This document shows, in pieces, positions 15,064 through 22,550 of a DNA stretch of 31,865 bases; the first letter of the stretch is position 1; the number at the start of each line of letters is the position of its first letter. Under the pieces are notes generated by a model. The model saw only the letters and a program-made list of their open reading frames with translations. It ran no database searches and was not told the DNA's origin. This DNA comes from a virus, in the IMG/VR virus record IMGVR_UViG_3300020438_000149, positions 1 through 31,865 of that record, one strand, 5' to 3'. Position numbers and translations under genes: made by a program.

Positions 15064-17019
15064 TTATCGAATTGGGCAGGCGCCTGTTGCGCACTCTTCG
15101 TCAAAGTCATCATCACTCATAATCGTAGAACCAGTCAGTTTTTCGCCCAAAGGTGCTGTTGTTGAAAGAACGTTTTCATAGTCTTCCCTTGTAAGTTCAC
15201 CCATTGGAGCCTGATCAAATCCATGCTCACTGTGTAGTAAGAAAGACACAGACTTCATTTCAGACCAATGCTCTGCTAGATACTCTCTGATTACATCTAG
15301 TTCATGGCTACGGTAATACACCGTTACCGAAATAGCGTTATCTGCCCAAACTTTCTGAAGTTTTCTAACCAAATCCATCTGCTCAATAGCAGTCATATCT
15401 TCAGCAAGAATTGTTCCTTCTGGGAAAGCGCATGGGAACTCAACTACTACCGTCCTGTCATCCTCTGTGCCATCAAAGTTTCTCAGAGGCTCTACATAAA
15501 AGCCTTTACTCTTGCAATAATTTACAAGAACATCTGAAGATGCCATCCGCATTCTCTTAACAAAATACTGGCTAAACGCTGGATGCACGCCGGGTGTTAC
15601 ACCGGGCAGTAGGCTCAATGTACCTGAAGGCTTAATAGTTGTAAGCCGAACTGACTCTGGCCAACCACGATGCGCAGACCACTCTGCATCAAACTCACGC
15701 AGAGCAACATATGCTTCATCAAGCCAGTCCACTTTATCCATAGCCTGTGTAACACCAGTTACCCCAAGGCCCAAACGCATATTCTTAGATGTAATCTTAT
15801 CAGATGCTGGGTCAAGGTAAGAAAGTGCTGAAGTTGCTTTTTGTACCTTATACAGGAGTCTTGCAACATCAATCAATTCTTCTGGCGAGTCTATCATGGG
15901 CAAATACAACTCAGACAAGTTGCATGATTCTCTATTGGCCAACGGGATCTCTGCGCAAGGGTTAACACCGACAATAGACGGATCAGGGCGCTCTTCACCC
16001 ATACGCCCGAACTGTCGAGAAGCCTCTAGATTAAAGAAACCGTAAGGCTCGCCGTTCCCCTTGTAACCTTCCCAAATCGTCTCAGGCATGTTCTGCATTT
16101 GCTCAGGTGACACAAATACTGTGTTGTTTGACATCGCACGCTCAATAGGAATGTCTCCCAAGTCCCAGCGCTTTGCCATTAAGTAAGCCTCGTCATCAAG
16201 ACTACCTACAGCAATCTCTGCTGAACGACGAACGTTTCCAGCAACAACAATAGAGCCAATGATATTCATGCAGTCAAGAACTTCAACAGATGTCATTGTT
16301 CTCCCGATAGCACCATCAAGAACTTTACAAATCTTTTCTACACCAGAAATCAAAATATCAGGCCCAGAGGCTGTACCGCCAAAGGTCTTAATTGGGACAC
16401 CGGCAGAACGAACAAGATGCGTAGCATAACTCATTTTTCGTGGGTGGTCGTCATCTCCCAGATAGCACTCAAAAACCTTGCGAATGAGTTCACCCCAACC
16501 CTCTCTTGTGTCAGGGACAATGAAGTCAGAATCATTAGCATCCTGATGCTCAACCCATGCTGAACGCACAGTGCCAAGTCTTTCCGGCTGGTCACACGAA
16601 AACCCTACACCACCACCAAGCATCAACCGCTCAACAGACCATGAAAAGTCCGTGGGCTTTTGGATATCAACAAACCAGCAGTTCACTAGGCTGTCACCAC
16701 CCAGTCGCTTATTGTTGGGTGTGCCAAGTTGCCACAGCATGCGCCCAGCAACACACCCCTTGAGGTTAAAAAGATAATCGTATAGTCGAATAGCCTCATC
16801 TTCAGAAAGCCCTGCACCAATACTCTGTGCTCCATTGACTACACGCTGAACAGTCTCATGCCATTCTTCGGTGCGTTCAATAACATCGCTGTTGCCCTCA
16901 AATATAGGGCGAGCATAAGTTCGCTTATAGGTCACATAACCTAATCCATTGAAACCCCAAGGAGGCATTTTGTCCTCGTAGGTTTTAGCGTGATCGTCTG
17001 AGATGAGGAACGATTCCAT
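15064..17019 (-). CDS. nrdJ: Adenosylcobalamin-dependent (class II) ribonucleotide reductase
   Basis: 651 aa, somewhat shorter than the monomeric Lactobacillus leichmannii-type enzyme (~740 aa). It reduces ribonucleotides to deoxyribonucleotides for phage DNA synthesis, using coenzyme B12 to form the thiyl radical. Visible active-site residues are Cys114 (NCWF), the radical Cys355 and Glu357 in NPCAEIPL, Cys366 in CNLSEL, the GGGVGFS loop (135-141) and TTIKPSGTLSLLPG (460-473). The C-terminal pair Cys643/Cys648 (CATGAC) is the swinging dithiol that re-reduces the active site, so the protein looks complete and active. An AAGGAG site precedes ATG 17019. A promoter with an embedded palindrome and a 5' UTR hairpin lie upstream. 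I assign the RTPR/NrdJ family from motifs; the subtype is less certain. Confidence 0.93.
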   Translation of the reverse strand: MESFLISDDHAKTYEDKMPPWGFNGLGYVTYKRTYARPIFEGNSDVIERTEEWHETVQRVVNGAQSIGAGLSEDEAIRLYDYLFNLKGCVAGRMLWQLGTPNNKRLGGDSLVNCWFVDIQKPTDFSWSVERLMLGGGVGFSCDQPERLGTVRSAWVEHQDANDSDFIVPDTREGWGELIRKVFECYLGDDDHPRKMSYATHLVRSAGVPIKTFGGTASGPDILISGVEKICKVLDGAIGRTMTSVEVLDCMNIIGSIVVAGNVRRSAEIAVGSLDDEAYLMAKRWDLGDIPIERAMSNNTVFVSPEQMQNMPETIWEGYKGNGEPYGFFNLEASRQFGRMGEERPDPSIVGVNPCAEIPLANRESCNLSELYLPMIDSPEELIDVARLLYKVQKATSALSYLDPASDKITSKNMRLGLGVTGVTQAMDKVDWLDEAYVALREFDAEWSAHRGWPESVRLTTIKPSGTLSLLPGVTPGVHPAFSQYFVKRMRMASSDVLVNYCKSKGFYVEPLRNFDGTEDDRTVVVEFPCAFPEGTILAEDMTAIEQMDLVRKLQKVWADNAISVTVYYRSHELDVIREYLAEHWSEMKSVSFLLHSEHGFDQAPMGELTREDYENVLSTTAPLGEKLTGSTIMSDDDFDEECATGACPIR

Positions 17020-17045
17020 TTTGATTTCTCCTTATAGTGCAAGAA

Positions 17046-17066
17046 AGCAGCGACCCTTTCGCTGCT
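17046..17066 (-). promoter_or_regulatory. Hairpin in RNR 5' UTR
   Basis: On the minus strand, AGCAGCGA, loop AAGGG and TCGCTGCT form a perfect 8-bp stem followed by TTTCTT, about 20 nt ahead of the AAGGAG ribosome site. It could protect the mRNA or act as a weak attenuator. I do not see the conserved cobalamin-riboswitch core. Confidence 0.5.
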
Positions 17067-17150
17067 AAGTGATTTAAGATGGTTCTTGTATTCTAAGCAG
17101 GCTTAGACAAAACCAAGTGTCAAGTCCTTACGAGACTTTTAACAATTAGG

Positions 17151-17182
17151 TTGACAGTAACACAGGAACTGTGTTTTGTCAA
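17151..17182 (-). promoter_or_regulatory. RNR promoter with embedded palindrome (operator candidate)
   Basis: -35 TTGACA (17182-17177), a 17-nt spacer, -10 TACTGT (17159-17154, 3/6). The spacer holds the perfect inverted repeat AACACAG-TTC-CTGTGTT, flanked by TTGACA and TGTCAA, making a 32-nt interrupted palindrome (one-base offset). The placement is that of a repressor operator. The -35 overlaps the stop codon of the 240-aa gene. Confidence 0.6.
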
Positions 17183-17901
17183 ATTGTAAGGTGTGCTAAT
17201 TTGGTTGCTAACTCAGTTCTGCTACTAAACAGAAGAAAGATGCCTGCCGGAACAACTTGTATTTCTATTGTTGCCTTACCGGACTTCTGTATCTCCGTGG
17301 AGATCAATCCAACTTCGCACATTTTTCTAACAAAGTCAACAAACTCTAAATCACTTCTAAAGATTGCACTCATTTGTTTGTATGTAGATCCTATTGTATC
17401 CGATAGTTTGCCCCTCGTCAACATACAAAACAAAAGTTCTGAGGCCATATCTTCCCAATGACCAAACAGTGAAAGGGCTGGTCTAGTAGGCTCTAAATAG
17501 AAGAGGGAGGTCTTTACATCTGCTCTACACACACCGGCTTCTAACGCCAAGTCATCTTCCTCTTGAAGCGCCAAATAAAGAATAGAGTTGTCAGACAACT
17601 CCATCCCTACCAAGTTTTGATTATCGTACAAACAATCAATTAGACAAAACTCACTGGCAACTGACACAATAGACTGTGCCTCATCAAAGGTATATTGATC
17701 TTTCAGGGCGTTAACAACAGAATGAACTATAATTGTCAGATCTAAAGTCTCATCTGTAAACGAGCCTTTTTCAGCAATTAGAAATCTGAGAAGTTCAACA
17801 ATTCCCATGGAGAACGAGAAATCAATTGCTTCCAAAACTTCAACGTCATCCATAGTCCACGTTGGTATTGGGAAATCTGAATCATCGTCAAAGATAGGCA
17901 T
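17179..17901 (-). CDS. Unknown acidic protein, 240 aa
   Basis: No family is recognised. The protein is soluble and largely helical, beginning MPIFDDDSDFPIPTWTMDDV. The C-terminal third (FVDFVRKMCEVGLISTEIQK, then GKATIEIQVVPAG) is compatible with a winged-helix-like segment, but this is weak. ATG 17901 sits 5 nt after an extended -10 promoter (TTGATATAAT), so the mRNA is predicted to be leaderless; GGG before the ATG is too close for a ribosome site. It is the first gene after the capsid terminator and its stop overlaps the RNR promoter, which hints at a role tied to the RNR island. Confidence 0.75.
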   Translation of the reverse strand: MPIFDDDSDFPIPTWTMDDVEVLEAIDFSFSMGIVELLRFLIAEKGSFTDETLDLTIIVHSVVNALKDQYTFDEAQSIVSVASEFCLIDCLYDNQNLVGMELSDNSILYLALQEEDDLALEAGVCRADVKTSLFYLEPTRPALSLFGHWEDMASELLFCMLTRGKLSDTIGSTYKQMSAIFRSDLEFVDFVRKMCEVGLISTEIQKSGKATIEIQVVPAGIFLLFSSRTELATKLAHLTI

Positions 17902-17906
17902 ACCCT

Positions 17907-17915
17907 ATTATATCA
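17907..17915 (-). promoter_or_regulatory. Extended -10 promoter (leaderless)
   Basis: TGA-TATAAT at 17915-17907 (TGn plus a 6/6 -10), 5 nt before ATG 17901. No clear -35 is seen; the GC hairpin at 17917-17942 occupies that space. Confidence 0.6.
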
Positions 17916-17916
17916 A

Positions 17917-17942
17917 GACCCCCCTGCCGAAACAGGGGGGTC
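17917..17942 (-). terminator. Second hairpin after capsid terminator
   Basis: A perfect 10-bp stem, GACCCCCCTG and CAGGGGGGTC with a 6-nt loop, followed only by TTGAT. It could be a backup terminator or an insulator in front of the extended -10 promoter. Confidence 0.5.
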
Positions 17943-17965
17943 CTCCTCAGGGGATGCACCACCAT

Positions 17966-18000
17966 GAAAGAAAAAGCCCCCGACCCGAAGGCCGAGGGCT
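17966..18000 (-). terminator. Rho-independent terminator of major capsid gene
   Basis: On the minus strand, AGCCCTCGGCC, loop TTCG and GGTCGGGGGCT form an 11-bp stem with two G-T pairs and a stable C(UUCG)G tetraloop, followed by TTTTTCTTT. It begins 52 nt after the capsid stop codon. Confidence 0.95.
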
Positions 18001-18051
18001 AGATCTTAAATCGTTAGGTCTCTAAGACTTAACTCTCTATTCCGCTAGGGA

Positions 18052-19338
18052 TTAGGGAGCAGCGTCGAAGGAAACTTTCACGAAGGATTCTGGTCGCTTA
18101 ACAGCGAGGGCAATTCTTTCCTCTGCAAGAATCACAATTGCGTTTCTTACGAAGAAGTCTGAATGCTGTTCCGAAATTCGGATTGTAGCAGCCTCACGGT
18201 CATACAACTGAGCGCCTGTACCGAAAGCACCGATAAGAGCAGTACCAGAAGCGATGGCAGGAGTGTCAATGACTGGAATTCTCCAGACTCGTGACTCTGC
18301 GCCACCTGCTACTGACATAGCAAGTAGGTAGGTGCCCTGTGAGTTCTTGGTAAGTTCAATGTCTTCCCAGTCATTTGGGTTAACAATGATACCAGTTGGC
18401 TCATAGTAGGCAAGGTATGCAAGGGTAGCAGCACGACGAATGGCATCTGCTTTAGTGTCTTTCACCGGAGTGGTGGCACCAGCAGACCATGCGTAGGTCT
18501 GAATACCTGTCGTGTTTAGAATACCAGTGAGGTCTTCACCAGTACCAGCGCCTGAAAGGATCTGGTTGTCTTCTGTTAGACGCAGACCGTAGAGAAGTTC
18601 GTTGTCAATGATGGACCGAAGTTGTGGTTCATCTGCAAGAACGTTACGGTGAGCGGCTTCCCAGTGAGCAATGGTCCGAACTGGAGCCTGCTCGCCTTTG
18701 AAGGTCATTGTTGAGTGTGGTTTAGCACCAAAAGCGCTGGAAGCATACTCAGGAACAACAGAAGCGTTGTTCGTAAAACCTGTCTGGCGGAAGTACTCAA
18801 TGATTGCTGAGTTTGTTGTTCGTGCTGGGAAAAGATCCCTAACCCGACTACGACGCTGTGCGATTGGGACAATTCCGTCACGCTCAACGGCACCAAACTG
18901 ACCTGGTGTTCCAGTAGGAAGACCTGAGTAGATATCTTTCTGCTCAAGTGTCTTTGTCTGGAACGGCGCAACCATGTTAGCACCATTTTTACCACCCTGT
19001 AGTGACTTAAACTCTGCTGAGTCTAGGAATGCTGCACCCACAGAACTGTGGTGTGCCTCAACCTCTGCCTCAACACCAGCAGCAACTTCAGCGGCAACTG
19101 ACTTGTAGTCAGCCTCTGAAGACCATGCTGATACGTCACGAAGTGTGGTCATATCATCAATAAGGCCCTTGATCTCTTTGATCTGGGCCATGTTTCCTTG
19201 GAATGCGGCTTTCTTTTCGTCGTCCGCAATGAGGGTTTCACCCTCGAACTGCATCGAATCAGCGATCTCTTGCTGCTCTGACATTTTACCGTTCAAAGCA
19301 GTTTTAAGTTCGTTGAGCCGACTCTCATCAAAACTCAT
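18052..19338 (-). CDS. Major capsid protein, HK97 fold
   Basis: 428 aa. Residues 1-105 form a charged coiled-coil (LNELKTALNGKMSEQQEIAD..., then MAQIKEIKGLIDDM) equivalent to the HK97 delta/scaffold domain, usually removed by the prohead protease. The rest shows the phage capsid family pattern: RSRVRDLFPARTTNSAIIEY, ELLYGLRLTEDNQILSGAGT, then GIIVNPNDWEDIELTKNSQG and a C-terminal SEQHSDFFVRNAIVILAEER. No separate decoration domain is evident. AAGGAG lies 5 nt before ATG 19338, giving strong translation. The gene is a single transcription unit with a candidate promoter about 80 nt upstream and a very strong terminator downstream. The prohead protease is not clearly seen in the window. Confidence 0.93.
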   Translation of the reverse strand: MSFDESRLNELKTALNGKMSEQQEIADSMQFEGETLIADDEKKAAFQGNMAQIKEIKGLIDDMTTLRDVSAWSSEADYKSVAAEVAAGVEAEVEAHHSSVGAAFLDSAEFKSLQGGKNGANMVAPFQTKTLEQKDIYSGLPTGTPGQFGAVERDGIVPIAQRRSRVRDLFPARTTNSAIIEYFRQTGFTNNASVVPEYASSAFGAKPHSTMTFKGEQAPVRTIAHWEAAHRNVLADEPQLRSIIDNELLYGLRLTEDNQILSGAGTGEDLTGILNTTGIQTYAWSAGATTPVKDTKADAIRRAATLAYLAYYEPTGIIVNPNDWEDIELTKNSQGTYLLAMSVAGGAESRVWRIPVIDTPAIASGTALIGAFGTGAQLYDREAATIRISEQHSDFFVRNAIVILAEERIALAVKRPESFVKVSFDAAP

Positions 19339-19414
19339 GTTTTCTCCTTAAGATTAAGTAACATGTTTACTGTTTAAATGACAGGCGACTCAACAAATTA
19401 TCTGGTGAGCACCA

Positions 19415-19443
19415 GTCATATATTATGCTAGCACTGTTGTAAA
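19415..19443 (-). promoter_or_regulatory. Candidate promoter of major capsid gene
   Basis: -35 TTTACA (19443-19438, 5/6), a 17-nt spacer, -10 TATGAC (19420-19415, 4/6), leaving a leader of about 70 nt. A TAATAT overlapping the -10 area is an alternative. The remainder of the 181-nt gap holds an AT-rich inverted repeat (TAGTGT-5-ACACTA) and no gene. Confidence 0.5.
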
Positions 19444-19519
19444 GAAAATCACGGGAACTATTCCAATAATATCTTTAAGACAGACTCGCTACTAGTGTAG
19501 TGTATATAACACTAACACA

Positions 19520-21043
19520 TCAAGCAGTCTTCTTTTTAGTTCTTCGTGGGTGCTTCTTAGGAAGCAAGTCATTATCAGTTGTGTACTTAGGATTTGATGG
19601 TTTACCGCTAGACACGAGTTTTAGGAACGCATTGACACGGCCCATTGCCCACTGCTGTCTTCCCATCTTTGGACGATGAGTAGCGGAGAAGGCACCAGCG
19701 CCTCTTCTCCAAACAGCCTTCAACATACCTAAAGTAACTTTTCGCTCTTTCTTTCCTCGTTTTTCCATCTTTTCGTTGTGCTCTTTTACTTTGTTTTTCA
19801 AAGAAGCCTCAACTTGAGCCGAAAGTTTAATGCCCCCTCTGCTACCAGAAGCACTGCCGGGTTTGTTTCTCCGTGAGCCTCTTATTCGCTCGGAAGGCTT
19901 AGCAGGCGTTTTAGGATCATTTCGCCCATAACGTCTAGCAGCCTTTTCTTCTCGCTTCCAATCTTCTGGAATTAGATCAAGTCGTCCAAGTTGGCGAGCA
20001 CGTTTCATAATGTGCTGTCTTGTTCGCTTTTTGTTTTTACCAAGCCCATACGACTGAATAGCGTTTCTGAGGTCCCCGACTTCTCTAATTGGGTAAGAAC
20101 CGTCAGGCAAAGCCCAACCCCGTTTGGCATATTCCATCCTACGGTTGCGAGTGTAAAAGCGCTTCTCTTCAATAGAGTCAAACGACTTCTCTGTGCCCTC
20201 TACACGAGAAACAATATTCTTAGCCCATGTATATCCCGGATCTCCTCCCCACAAAGCGTGCGCAATGCGTCCGTTCGATGGAAATCCTTTTTCTCCGGGT
20301 CTGAATCCTTGGGCTTTGGCGTCAACCTGATGTCTATCAAAGAACGCCTTCATTCTCTTGACAGTTTTGTAAGGTAAGTTTTTACCATTGGCAATATCTC
20401 TAGCACGAGCAATACCAACAGCAGTCCCACCACGCTTAAACTCTTTACGCCACTCCAAGGCACGCTTCGCTTCTTCCACCATCCCCTTAGTAGGAGTAAA
20501 GGAATCAGATGCGGTAACGCTCTTAGCAGAGACAAGCCCTCCGCCGGGCAGAGTCTCAATACCACGAGGTCCACGACCCCGTAAACGCTCCCAAGTCGGC
20601 TTGTTCGTAATCACTCGTCTAGCAGGTCGCTGTGCACGAATGATTCTACTAGACCGACTAGAGCCAGCATTTGAATGAGCAGCATTATGCTCCTCAGGTG
20701 TACCACAAGGTGCCCAAGCGCCCTGTCGTACCTGATGCGAACCAAAACAACCCATTCTCGCTGCAGCCATTTCTGCTTCTTCACGAGTATTAAACAAGCC
20801 CTTTTTCTTGGCTTTCATTTCCATGAATTCAGTAATGGTCTTTTTCTTTTTCTGGCGAGCCTTCCACTCACGGAAAGCAGGGTTACCTAACTCAATAAGT
20901 TTCAGCAAGTCTCTATTCGACTCGCATGGACCCCAAGCGTCGTCCCCTACACGATGCGCACCAGTACACCCTAGCATGGCTGACAATTTTTGAGCCATCT
21001 CTTTCGTTGGGACTGTTTGATCTTGTAGCGGATCTTTCGCCAT
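19520..21043 (-). CDS. Mosaic basic virion-associated protein, 507 aa
   Basis: Four kinds of module are seen. A Cys motif (GC-x-G-x-H-...-W-x-P-C) appears at residues 25-40 and again at 98-113. Residues 182-275 (EEAKRALEWRKEFKRGG, RMKAFFDRHQVDAKA, ending LWGGD) match a domain I know only as recurrent in phage structural proteins. Residues 297-363 (YTRNRRMEYAKRGWALPDGS, then HIMKRARQLGRLDLIPEDW) resemble DUF6582. Residues 411-495 (LKNKVKEHNEKM, RRGAGAFSATHRP, WAMGRVNAFLKL, DNDLLPKKHP) form another recurrent phage module. The protein is very basic and ends in a Lys/Arg tail. It directly precedes the capsid gene, so a head-related or injected role is likely. No catalytic site is evident. A GGAG site lies 8 nt before ATG 21043. 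Confidence 0.7.
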   Translation of the reverse strand: MAKDPLQDQTVPTKEMAQKLSAMLGCTGAHRVGDDAWGPCESNRDLLKLIELGNPAFREWKARQKKKKTITEFMEMKAKKKGLFNTREEAEMAAARMGCFGSHQVRQGAWAPCGTPEEHNAAHSNAGSSRSSRIIRAQRPARRVITNKPTWERLRGRGPRGIETLPGGGLVSAKSVTASDSFTPTKGMVEEAKRALEWRKEFKRGGTAVGIARARDIANGKNLPYKTVKRMKAFFDRHQVDAKAQGFRPGEKGFPSNGRIAHALWGGDPGYTWAKNIVSRVEGTEKSFDSIEEKRFYTRNRRMEYAKRGWALPDGSYPIREVGDLRNAIQSYGLGKNKKRTRQHIMKRARQLGRLDLIPEDWKREEKAARRYGRNDPKTPAKPSERIRGSRRNKPGSASGSRGGIKLSAQVEASLKNKVKEHNEKMEKRGKKERKVTLGMLKAVWRRGAGAFSATHRPKMGRQQWAMGRVNAFLKLVSSGKPSNPKYTTDNDLLPKKHPRRTKKKTA

Positions 21044-21058
21044 GATAATTACTCCATA

Positions 21059-21418
21059 TTAGTAATTGTAAATAGAATCAGAATTCCTTACATAACTATT
21101 ATATGCGCCAGTGTAGATATCGTAGTTCTCCTCTACACCATTCTTGAAAAAGCCAGTATTGTGCAAATGGCTCTTAAAGTCAGGATAGTCAATGGAATTC
21201 ATGAGATACTTGCTGATAATCTTCCACTGCTTAGGGCGTGCAATGACTCGAAAGCCATAGTCGCTATTAGGCGTGGAGATGATAGGCAAGTCTAGATCAA
21301 CTGCGTCTAGCAGATCGTCTAGGTATTCTTTGTGTCGTGCTCGGACCTGCATACCGTCAAGAGGTTCTTGACGAGACTTAACGCAAGAAAAAGCACCGTG
21401 TTTAGTATACATCCACAT
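21059..21418 (-). CDS. Conserved phage-type small protein, 119 aa
   Basis: ATG 21418 is chosen because AAAAGGAG lies 6 nt upstream; an in-frame ATG seven codons earlier would place this site inside the gene. The pattern MWMYTKHGAFSCVKSR, MQVRARHKEYLDDLLD, DYGFRVIARPKQW, then SIDYPDFKSHLH is a small protein family I have seen repeatedly in actinobacterial and marine phages, but its function is unknown. It has its own promoter just upstream and is followed 15 nt later by the 507-aa gene. Confidence 0.75.
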   Translation of the reverse strand: MWMYTKHGAFSCVKSRQEPLDGMQVRARHKEYLDDLLDAVDLDLPIISTPNSDYGFRVIARPKQWKIISKYLMNSIDYPDFKSHLHNTGFFKNGVEENYDIYTGAYNSYVRNSDSIYNY

Positions 21419-21450
21419 ATTAATCTCCTTTTGTTTCAATGTGTACTTTC

Positions 21451-21479
21451 ATGTTAGCACAGTGACACTATTTTGTCAA
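21451..21479 (-). promoter_or_regulatory. Promoter of 119-aa gene
   Basis: -35 TTGACA (21479-21474, 6/6), a 17-nt spacer, -10 TAACAT (21456-21451, 4/6). The -35 lies inside the last codons of the 111-aa gene. The spacer holds the small palindrome AGTGTCACT. The leader is about 26 nt with a good ribosome site. Confidence 0.7.
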
Positions 21480-21803
21480 GGCTACCCATTCAAGTTCAGC
21501 AAAACGCTTAGGATCTTCAGTAAATCTGCGGATAACCCTAGAGTTCATCTTTGGTGACCGAATATACTCCCAAATCTCTTCATCAGCAAATCCTTTAAGA
21601 TCTTCCATGAATTTTTTGTGATTTCGTGCACTATATGAGTCTGGCTTAAGAAAAACTCTTAGTTGATTTTTCTTTTCATCCCAAGCCCACACCCGCTCTA
21701 TAACCTCATTAGATAGTTCAACTTCATTAACAAACTCTCGTCTAGAACGGCGAAGAGCCTCTGCTCTTGCTGGGGTCATTGGTACTTCATACGCAAGCAT
21801 CAT
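21468..21803 (-). CDS. Unknown protein, 111 aa
   Basis: The start overlaps the stop of the 246-aa gene (ATGA), so translation is coupled. The protein is charged and helical: MTPARAEALRRSRREFVNEV, VIERVWAWDEKKNQLRVFLK, then RVIRRFTEDPKRFAELEW. No family is recognised and no catalytic pattern is seen. Its position between the giant protein and the capsid gene suggests a head or packaging-related role, but that is only context. Confidence 0.7.
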   Translation of the reverse strand: MMLAYEVPMTPARAEALRRSRREFVNEVELSNEVIERVWAWDEKKNQLRVFLKPDSYSARNHKKFMEDLKGFADEEIWEYIRSPKMNSRVIRRFTEDPKRFAELEWVALTK

Positions 21804-22540
21804 GATTGCTCTTCCTCCTCAAGTTCTTCTTTGAGTTGCTCAAACTCAGTTATGCTATCTTTTAGTTTTAGGAACTCTTTGTAATCATCATTCGTTCGAA
21901 TGATAGTATTTACCGCAACTCTATTATCTTCTGCTATGTTTAAATCAGTTTGGTCATCATTGGTGTTTGTCCAAATAACAACTTTTAAATACTCTTCTTC
22001 TTCGGGGGTGGTCTCACGAATTCTAATCTCGTCAAACTTCATACCGTACCACGGGTTTTGATCACCGTCATATATTCGCCTTGCAAGGAAATCGTCAAGA
22101 TCGTTATCGTCAGGGTCAATTGAAGCCATTTCCAAAACCCATTCTTGATCTTCTTTTCCAGCAGTACTCATTTCTGATACGGGAAAAGCAGGAAACATTG
22201 CCATGGACCCTTCTCCACTAAGGCCCTCGTTGGGACTAAAAACTGCAATCACATCTTGTGTTTGCTCTGGATCTTTAACAACATACAAATTGTTTTTAAC
22301 AAGTCCGAAAGGAGATGACTCATCAAAAGGATTGTAACCAATAACCTGCTTAGGCCCAAGGTTATCCTCACCTAGATCTTTAATCTCTACCTTCTTACCA
22401 TTCTTGTAAAACGACATAACAACCGTGGGCAACATGAGGCTGCTCATGTTGTCAAGTTCTCTAACTATTGGGTCAGGTTGAAGCGTTAGATCTAACCATG
22501 CTGGAAGATTGTATTTTTCTACTATTGATAATTTAGCCAT
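21800..22540 (-). CDS. Unknown acidic protein, 246 aa
   Basis: It starts 10 nt after the giant gene with AAGGTG as ribosome site. The middle contains KQVIGYNPFDESSPFGLVKN, VIAVFSPNEGLSGEGSMAMF, then ARRIYDGDQNPWYGMKFDEI. The C-terminus is a glutamate-rich helix (FEQLKEELEEEEQS). It is moderately acidic throughout. No family is recognised. Coupled translation with the 111-aa gene suggests the two proteins work together. Confidence 0.7.
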   Translation of the reverse strand: MAKLSIVEKYNLPAWLDLTLQPDPIVRELDNMSSLMLPTVVMSFYKNGKKVEIKDLGEDNLGPKQVIGYNPFDESSPFGLVKNNLYVVKDPEQTQDVIAVFSPNEGLSGEGSMAMFPAFPVSEMSTAGKEDQEWVLEMASIDPDDNDLDDFLARRIYDGDQNPWYGMKFDEIRIRETTPEEEEYLKVVIWTNTNDDQTDLNIAEDNRVAVNTIIRTNDDYKEFLKLKDSITEFEQLKEELEEEEQS

Positions 22541-22550
22541 AGTTCACACC

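Noticed and set aside
17090-17124. Second RNR promoter, TTGACA (17124-17119) with TAGAAT (17095-17090)
   Set aside because: The spacer is 23 nt, too long for a sigma70 promoter.
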